Below, in pieces: positions 59,926-64,000 of a stretch of DNA of 64,000 nt. A model generated the notes under the pieces. The model did no database searches. It was given only the letters and a program-made list of their open reading frames with translations, and was not told where the DNA came from. Position 1 is the stretch's first letter, and each line of letters opens with the position of its first letter. Origin of the DNA: a virus; IMG/VR virus record IMGVR_UViG_3300033821_000019, positions 1-64,000 of that record; one strand, 5' to 3'. Position numbers and translations under genes: made by a program.

Positions 59926-60142
59926 ATCGAACCCGCGTCCTGAGATACTCCAAAGCAAGCGTCTACACGTTTAGTTGCAGATTTGGGACTTCGGTTTGAA
60001 ACTGGCTCTACAACGGCCATTCTCAATCCTATTCTGATTGTCTCACTTTTCAATTCCTCAGATGGTGGAACTGAAAGCCAGTCTGATTGGGTACGCAGTT
60101 ATAGGCATCCAGACGTAATCCCTATAACCACGTCGCTGGTGT

Positions 60143-60199
60143 TTAGGCAGCGATTTCAGCTACCTTGCGGAAGCTGAAGTCAACGTGTGTTACGTTGGC
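60143..60199 (-). other. tmRNA tag-peptide reading frame
   Basis: The resume codon GCC at 60197-60199 starts a tag of 18 residues, ANVTHVDFSFRKVAEIAA, with stop TAA at 60143-60145. The upstream TAACT matches the usual spacing before the resume codon. The tag ends in I-A-A, so it keeps the AA end needed for ClpXP-type degradation, and begins A-N as in most tags. Confidence 0.82.
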
Positions 60200-60361
60200 A
60201 GTTAGTTATTTTCCCCGGTGGATTTTACGTGGCCAACCTGAGAACTCCACGACATGCAGCTACGCCTCTCGGCAATCCAGTCGAAACCTGTTCACCCCCA
60301 TATTCAGCTTCAAAGAACCACTGTCACTTCCTCATTATATCGTCATCTTTGCCAAATTCCA

Positions 60362-60814
60362 CTAATTTTCTTTGGGAAAAAACTTCAACGGCTTGAGCAA
60401 GTTCTTCTCTGGAACACTGTGAAAACCTTCGTATTTATGTTTTTCAAAAAGCTCGATTGGAAGTTTTTCATCTAACTCATTAAAATTACCAATGCCATAT
60501 TTGAACAAAGTTGCATCCACTATTTTATTATCAACGACCACCCACGCATGAAGAAGTTTGTCCAAGATTTCTTCTTTCTCGTGTTTGCCAGCGAATCCTT
60601 GCCAAACAAAATGATAGCTTGCCGACAGATAACCTACCCAATACACCGGCTCTTTGCCACGCTCTTTTTGTGCCCAATATTCCTTTCGCGCATTCTCAAA
60701 ACACCAACGAACTTCGCCTTTGGTAAACTGTTTTTCCATCACAGAAGGCATTGTTTCAGACAAAATACCTTTTGCCAATTTCAGTAACTCTTTTGCTATC
60801 AATAGTTTATACAT
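60362..60814 (-). CDS. Helix-tagged protein with a possible cysteine-hydrolase fold
   Basis: Start at 60812-60814 exposes the tag MYKLLIAKELLKLAKGILSE. The domain that follows has a possible catalytic triad in the order of papain-like or transglutaminase-like folds: Cys in EVRWCFENA (about residue 40), His in HAWVVVDNK (about 102) and Asp in IVDATLF (about 111). Similar C-H-D layouts occur in lasso-peptide proteases and related phage proteins. It ends in a lysine-rich segment. Placed by itself between two RNA genes. Activity is inferred from motif only. Confidence 0.6.
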   Translation of the reverse strand: MYKLLIAKELLKLAKGILSETMPSVMEKQFTKGEVRWCFENARKEYWAQKERGKEPVYWVGYLSASYHFVWQGFAGKHEKEEILDKLLHAWVVVDNKIVDATLFKYGIGNFNELDEKLPIELFEKHKYEGFHSVPEKNLLKPLKFFPKEN

Positions 60815-60984
60815 AAATGGCTTTCTCACCCTCTCCACCACTACAGAAAATCAAAAAATTGTTATAGAAATCAGTGAAAGTGACGATACAGTAAGTGTAG
60901 CAATTTGAAGGACGTGGATACCGAACCACAAATAAAAAAGCGGAAAGAATGTGATTGACTTTTTAGGATAAAGGAGATAGGTTT

Positions 60985-61396
60985 ATGAACTGACCGTAAT
61001 CCCCGCCTGTGCAAGACCACTTCTCGCTGGCGTGCGGTGGTTCAAGGGGAAAATGAGAGCCAGAGCGCGGGTAATGTGAAACCGCGCAATGATGGAGTCT
61101 AAAAGCACAGAAAGCGTCAAGCGGACAAAAACTAGAGACTAACTGAAAGGTAAGGTGGGCCATGTAGCGCGAACCGAGTAGTGAACGCCAACTTAGATAC
61201 TAATTTTGAGACTTGATGCAACACTTTGCTTAGACACACAATACATGTGGCTAAAATTAGAAGGAAAGACGAACATGAACTGGCCTTAAGATGATTGTAA
61301 AAACACTCTTGCAAAATAATTTAGATTGAGAAAAAATTTAGCCGTTTAACGCCACAGTTTGACTACGGGACTACTGGCTAGGCATTCTACCGTAGG
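60985..61396 (+). ncRNA. Structured RNA, possible reduced RNase P RNA
   Basis: This 400-base stretch has no gene but many stems: CCCC...GGGG with a GACCAC/GTGGTTC inner stem (about 61001-61049), GCGCGG/CCGCGC (61065-61086), AGTCT/AGACT, CTAATTTT/AAAATTAG (about 61201-61260) and CTACGG/CCGTAG (61363-61395). In order it contains GGGGAAAAT, ACAGAAA (61107-61113), GGTAAGGTG (61149-61157), AGAAGGAAAGAC and ACATGAACTGGCCTTA (61258-61288). These resemble conserved regions I, II, III and V of bacterial RNase P RNA, and GCCAG/CTGGC could be helix P4. The fit is imperfect and helix P1 and the GGTAAAC block are not found. Other large phage RNAs are possible. Confidence 0.35.
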
Positions 61397-61436
61397 AAAA
61401 AAGCCTTCCGAGCATAAAGCTTTGGAAGGCTTTTTT
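61397..61436 (+). terminator. Bidirectional terminator
   Basis: A 13-bp stem AAAAAAGCCTTCC / GGAAGGCTTTTTT with a loop of about 14 bases, T-rich on both strands. It ends the RNA gene above and separates it from the macrodomain gene. Confidence 0.85.
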
Positions 61437-61452
61437 ATGCCTTGTATCTGTA

Positions 61453-61458
61453 TATAAT
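61453..61458 (+). promoter_or_regulatory. Putative minus-10 box (TATAAT)
   Basis: TATAAT in GTATATAATAAG lies 22 bases before the macrodomain start, directly after the terminator. No minus-35 box is clear. Confidence 0.4.
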
Positions 61459-61479
61459 AAGTAGAGGAGACTTAAACCT

Positions 61480-61947
61480 ATGCCCATGCACATCATTGAA
61501 GGTAATCTACTTGAAGCCGAAGAGAGATTTATAGCGCACCAATGTAATTGTATCTCTATCGGCTCTGCTGGTCTGGCAAAATCCCTATTCAGAAAATTCC
61601 CTTACGCCAATGTTTACTGTACCAGAAAAAAGCGTGGCGAAGATAAAATGGGAACCATCACTGTTTGCGGCAATGGTTCTGGCAAGCGTTATGTGATTAA
61701 CATGTTTGCTCAATACAATCCGGGTGGTCCAGACAAAGGCAGAGACAGCCCCAAAGGACGGGAATTCTACTTTGCCCTTTGTTTACGCCAGATTGTATCA
61801 TATAATGCCATCACGCCAATTGTGAGCATAGCCTTCCCATTTAAAATAGGATGCGGTCTGGCAGGAGGTAGCTGGAACAATTATTTTAAGATGTTAAACG
61901 ATTTTTCTGATAAAAATGGCTTTGAAGTGACGATATACAAACTGTGA
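61480..61947 (+). CDS. Macrodomain protein (ADP-ribose binding, ALC1/TARG1-like)
   Basis: A protein of 155 residues, a complete single macrodomain. It starts HIIEGNLLEAEERFIAHQCNC, with the asparagine-containing strand, then GSAGLAKSLFRKFPYANVY, the G-x-A-x-L loop and helix typical of the ALC1/TARG1 subgroup, and VSIAFPFKIGCGLAGGSW, the second ligand loop. This group removes ADP-ribose from proteins or, in DarG-like members, from DNA. It could counter DarT-like defence, by inference only. AGAGGAG ribosome site. Confidence 0.85.
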   Translation: MPMHIIEGNLLEAEERFIAHQCNCISIGSAGLAKSLFRKFPYANVYCTRKKRGEDKMGTITVCGNGSGKRYVINMFAQYNPGGPDKGRDSPKGREFYFALCLRQIVSYNAITPIVSIAFPFKIGCGLAGGSWNNYFKMLNDFSDKNGFEVTIYKL

Positions 61948-61971
61948 GAGCTTTTTAAGAAAGGGAAAGAA

Positions 61972-62484
61972 ATGGATTTTTTGGTACTGTCAAGATATGA
62001 GGTAGAGAGCGGAGAGCACATTCCACAAGGAGTGCCACACGTCGTTGTGTCTATTGGCAGTCCATATGACAAACAAGGCAGATTTGGCCTTCTTCTTAAA
62101 TACCCTTATCCTCAAGCTCGCATACCGCCCAATCCCAACTGCAAAGGCATTCTCCGGCTACAATTTTTGGATGCCACTGGAAGAGAATTTGGCCACATGT
62201 TTGGGATAGGTTATGAGGAAGGCGAACTTTTCAACGAGCAAATGGCACGGCAGGTTCTAAAGTTCATCCGTGGGCACAAGGATAAAGTAAATCTCATTGT
62301 CTGTCATTGTGAGGCTGGCGTAAGCAGAAGCGCGGCAACGGCTGCTGCTCTGTCAAAATGTTTCGGCCAGAGCGATATGGAATTCTATAAGGGCCGATTC
62401 CATCCGAATCCCTTGGTTTACCGCACTATTTTGAATGTTGCGCAGAAAATGGATATCTTCACTAAATTTGCTGTGACTGCCTGA
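61972..62484 (+). CDS. Dual-specificity-type protein phosphatase
   Basis: A protein of 170 residues. The active-site loop is CHCEAGVSRSAATAAAL (C-x5-R with C at about residue 113), the hallmark of cysteine phosphatases. An Asp that could act as general acid is in the region LQFLDATGREFGH (about residue 65). The N-terminal half has the usual strand pattern (FLVLSRYEVES; VPHVVVSIGS). It follows the macrodomain gene on the same strand. Substrate unknown; a small-molecule or phosphoprotein target is possible. Confidence 0.85.
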   Translation: MDFLVLSRYEVESGEHIPQGVPHVVVSIGSPYDKQGRFGLLLKYPYPQARIPPNPNCKGILRLQFLDATGREFGHMFGIGYEEGELFNEQMARQVLKFIRGHKDKVNLIVCHCEAGVSRSAATAAALSKCFGQSDMEFYKGRFHPNPLVYRTILNVAQKMDIFTKFAVTA

Positions 62485-62491
62485 AAGTCGT

Positions 62492-62815
62492 TTACCAGTT
62501 TTTGCTGCGTTTGGCTTTTGTGACAGAGCATTCAGGTCTAGTACGCACCCATTGAAGATAGTTGGCAATTTCTGGATGTTCTTGCAATGATTCGATAGTG
62601 TGATAATGCTTCACCAAGTTACGTTCACTGATTATGGCATGAACCATACGGTGACAGTCGCGGCAGAAATCAACCGTAATATGTTTCTCTTCTGTACTAA
62701 ATTTGTTTTTGACTGTCTTGCCATTATGAGTAGTGCGCGGTATCAAATGGTGTCTGTTTGTGGAAGAAACGGTACGCCCACACAACGAACAAATAGTAGC
62801 TTGGCAAACAGCCAT
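62492..62815 (-). CDS. HNH-type protein (107 aa)
   Basis: Start at 62813-62815, with TGGAGGC upstream. The core is ICSLCGRTVSSTNRHHLIP (C-x2-C, H-H), then FCRDCHRMVHAII (C-x2-C-H, final H), the pattern of small HNH proteins. The rest is a helical end. It overlaps no other gene and could be a solitary homing nuclease or an anti-defence nuclease. Confidence 0.75.
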   Translation of the reverse strand: MAVCQATICSLCGRTVSSTNRHHLIPRTTHNGKTVKNKFSTEEKHITVDFCRDCHRMVHAIISERNLVKHYHTIESLQEHPEIANYLQWVRTRPECSVTKAKRSKNW

Positions 62816-62866
62816 TGAATTTGCCTCCACAAACACGTTGGTATCATACGATAAAATCAGCGTCTT

Positions 62867-63142
62867 TCAATACTTTTTCTTATGTTTGACGGAGAGCAAA
62901 AACATGTTGTACTTTCCAAAAACAAACATTGGCAATTTAATTACGATTGAAAATAACCACGCCACAAAAACAATAGGCCAAAACATACCTTTGAAAAACG
63001 GCGAGAAATCTTCCCATTCCTTTTCACACTTGAACAATTCTAAATGATATTCGATGATTGCGCCAACCAAATACCACGCAAAAAGCCATGCTGGATTTGG
63101 CAACATGGCCATTAACATTTCAATTACTAGACCGTCTTGCAT
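62867..63142 (-). CDS. Small membrane protein (91 aa)
   Basis: Two likely transmembrane segments, at about residues 14-34 (PNPAWLFAWYLVGAIIEYHL) and 52-74 (FWPIVFVAWLFSIVIKLPMF), joined by an acidic loop, with a basic C-terminus (VKHKKKY). AAGGATT lies upstream. Possible holin, superinfection or membrane-remodelling protein; not specific. Confidence 0.65.
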   Translation of the reverse strand: MQDGLVIEMLMAMLPNPAWLFAWYLVGAIIEYHLELFKCEKEWEDFSPFFKGMFWPIVFVAWLFSIVIKLPMFVFGKYNMFLLSVKHKKKY

Positions 63143-63153
63143 GACACAAATCC

Positions 63154-63483
63154 TTATTTAGTGTTTCCTTGAAGCCACTGAGTTGCCAGTTTCTCAAGTT
63201 CCCCACCCGTAATGATTTCCCGTATGAGCGCATCCACCGGCACCCAATCAGCAGTATACTTCTGCAAAACAGTCACTTCGTCATCGCCTTCTGCCAATTG
63301 TGGAGTTTCAGGAATGTTGCTGAGAACATGAAGGAACACGCCAGTATTGCCATAGATGATATTGGCATTAGCGGAGCATTCAACCACTATCAAACTTACA
63401 TTGGGCACCGGGCCATACCACTGTTTGGTCAGACCGAGAATCCACTGCTCGAAAATCTTTTTGGCAAGCTCTTCTTTGTTCAT
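63154..63483 (-). CDS. Hypothetical protein (109 aa)
   Basis: Good AAAGGAC site. Helical start (MNKEELAKKIFEQWILGLTK), then strands (VSLIVVECSANANIIYGNTG) and an acidic loop, ending with a helix (GGELEKLATQWLQGNTK). Function unknown. Confidence 0.6.
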   Translation of the reverse strand: MNKEELAKKIFEQWILGLTKQWYGPVPNVSLIVVECSANANIIYGNTGVFLHVLSNIPETPQLAEGDDEVTVLQKYTADWVPVDALIREIITGGELEKLATQWLQGNTK

Positions 63484-63485
63484 TT

Positions 63486-63821
63486 TTAACCGTCCTTTTT
63501 CTTTGGGTAAACTCTTATGTGACCAAGTGGAACTTTTTCATCTATCACAACTTCAGCGTCACGAAGGTAAGAGATAACGCTTCCGTCTTCTTTCAGTTTA
63601 CGAACAATGCAATTACCTAGCCAAGTATGAAGAGTGCAAAAGCCGTGACTATTCACCTTGACAACACCAACCTTGTAACCTCTTTTTTCAAGAGTTTGAA
63701 ACTTGTCAAGCACGTATTGCAAAATACGTGAAGCAATAGCTTGGTGCGTTGCCAATTCAGCCAAAGCAGTGCTAATTTCGTCTTTGCTAACGGGGAATTG
63801 AGCCGCTTCCATTAAGTTCAT
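63486..63821 (-). CDS. Hypothetical protein (111 aa)
   Basis: A helix (ISTALAELATHQAIASRIL) is followed by a beta-rich region (YKVGVVKVNSHGFCTLHTWL; GSVISYLRDAEVVI). Two bases separate it from the next gene. Its start overlaps the stop of the gene that runs off the window (ATGA). Confidence 0.6.
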   Translation of the reverse strand: MNLMEAAQFPVSKDEISTALAELATHQAIASRILQYVLDKFQTLEKRGYKVGVVKVNSHGFCTLHTWLGNCIVRKLKEDGSVISYLRDAEVVIDEKVPLGHIRVYPKKKDG

Positions 63822-64000
63822 TTTTTAACGTCTGCCTCAAAAGCGACACCTAGCTCTTTGGCTCTGTAATAGCAATCTGATGAAGCCATGCTAGATATCA
63901 GCATAATACCGTTTTTCGTGAGCCTGAATCGCTCTGTACATTCTTCAAACGCGATAGCATAGGTATCGTCACCTATCTTTGCCGTCTTGGTCGCAAACTC
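63818..64000 (-). CDS. C-terminal part of a hypothetical protein, runs off the window
   Basis: An open frame of 60 codons from the window edge to a TGA at 63818-63820. The visible part reads AKIGDDTYAIAFEECTERFRL, LTKNGIMLISSMASSDCYY and RAKELGVAFEADVKK. The pattern is beta-alpha. It overlaps the next gene by four bases. Function unknown. Confidence 0.55.
   Translation of the reverse strand, partial: EFATKTAKIGDDTYAIAFEECTERFRLTKNGIMLISSMASSDCYYRAKELGVAFEADVKK

Larger units (their letters stand above)
59617..60299 (-). ncRNA. ssrA: tmRNA (ssrA) interrupted by an intron
   Basis: The minus strand begins with GGGGGTGAACAGGTTTCGAC, close to the tmRNA 5' consensus (acceptor GGGGGTG and the D-arm GGTTTCGAC), with GCATGTCG next. 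The 3' half reads AACTAAACGTGTAGACGC, then GGACGCGGGTTCGAT up to the intron, then TCCCGCCACCTCCACCA after it. Joining the exons gives a perfect T-arm (GCGGG-TTCGATT-CCCGC), the acceptor GGGGGTG/CACCTCC (one G-U pair) and an encoded CCA. A tag reading frame lies between. The spliced RNA would have 391 bases. tmRNA rescues stalled ribosomes and marks proteins for degradation. Confidence 0.93.

Noticed and set aside
59983-60475. Small plus-strand frames over the tmRNA
   Set aside because: The minus-strand tmRNA explains the conserved sequence; the frames have no ribosome site.
60963-61314. Short minus-strand frames opposite the second RNA gene
   Set aside because: Cys/Ser-rich composition and lack of start signals; the structured plus-strand RNA fits better.
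1-64000. tRNA genes and CRISPR arrays
   Set aside because: I looked for T-arm and CCA patterns and for regularly spaced repeats; only the tmRNA fits, and the 18-bp and charged repeats are coding.

Overview
This window looks like about 64 kb of a large tailed bacteriophage (jumbo-phage-like), not a bacterial chromosome. In the left and centre almost every gene is on the minus strand, densely packed with short overlaps and gaps. Transcribed right to left it contains a complete head-assembly set: terminase large subunit, portal, prohead protease, two acidic scaffold-like proteins, two duplicated decoration-like proteins and an HK97-type major capsid protein. No ribosomal protein, rRNA or tRNA gene was seen. 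The host cannot be named from the sequence. Two lipoproteins with normal lipoboxes, one with a twin-arginine motif, and a tmRNA close to the bacterial consensus show that it is a bacterium.

Region by region. 1-8000: the end of a nadD gene on the plus strand, then a run of small minus-strand genes, most of which begin with the same amphipathic helix (consensus about M-D-N-K-K-V-A-x-E-L-L-K-L-A-K-x-L). 8000-15700: major capsid, paired decoration-like proteins, scaffold-like proteins, a prohead protease split by an intein, and an HNH gene inserted at the protease 5' end. 15700-31100: more tagged small proteins, a LAGLIDADG gene, a 1087-residue low-complexity protein, portal, an Ntn-hydrolase-like protein, a tagged type IB topoisomerase, and a terminase with an intein in its Walker A motif. 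31100-36400: unknown virion-type proteins, then a small regulatory block with a sigma region 4-like protein and a NusG-like protein. 36400-49050: a VWA metallopeptidase, a response regulator next to a PAS histidine kinase, and a TROVE/Ro60-like protein with two tandem structured RNA elements in front of it. 49050-51230: a plus-strand island with a metallophosphoesterase, an endonuclease VII-like protein and a lipoprotein. 51230-59560: minus-strand small genes, including five consecutive genes sharing the N-terminal motif GFVSNSSS, an ADP-ribosylglycohydrolase and an HNH endonuclease. 59600-61440: a phage tmRNA gene whose T-loop is interrupted by a group I intron, then a second structured RNA with RNase P-like sequence blocks. 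61440-64000: macrodomain, dual-specificity-type phosphatase, HNH protein and small unknown genes.

How the parts may fit together. The N-terminal helix is shared by at least 17 otherwise unrelated proteins, including a topoisomerase, an encapsulated-ferritin-like protein, zinc ribbons and a possible cysteine hydrolase. A related segment lies inside a scaffold-like protein. My main hypothesis is that it is a capsid-loading or ejection tag, so these proteins would be virion cargo. nadD, the ADP-ribosylglycohydrolase and the macrodomain suggest the phage manages NAD and ADP-ribose during infection. The tmRNA, Ro60-like protein and possible RNase P RNA suggest control of RNA quality. Repeated promoter-like motifs, oriented with the downstream genes, suggest phage-specific transcription. 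The locus is rich in homing elements: two inteins, one group I intron, one LAGLIDADG gene and four HNH or endonuclease VII-type genes.

All functional assignments come from reading motifs in the sequence. No database or structure search was run.
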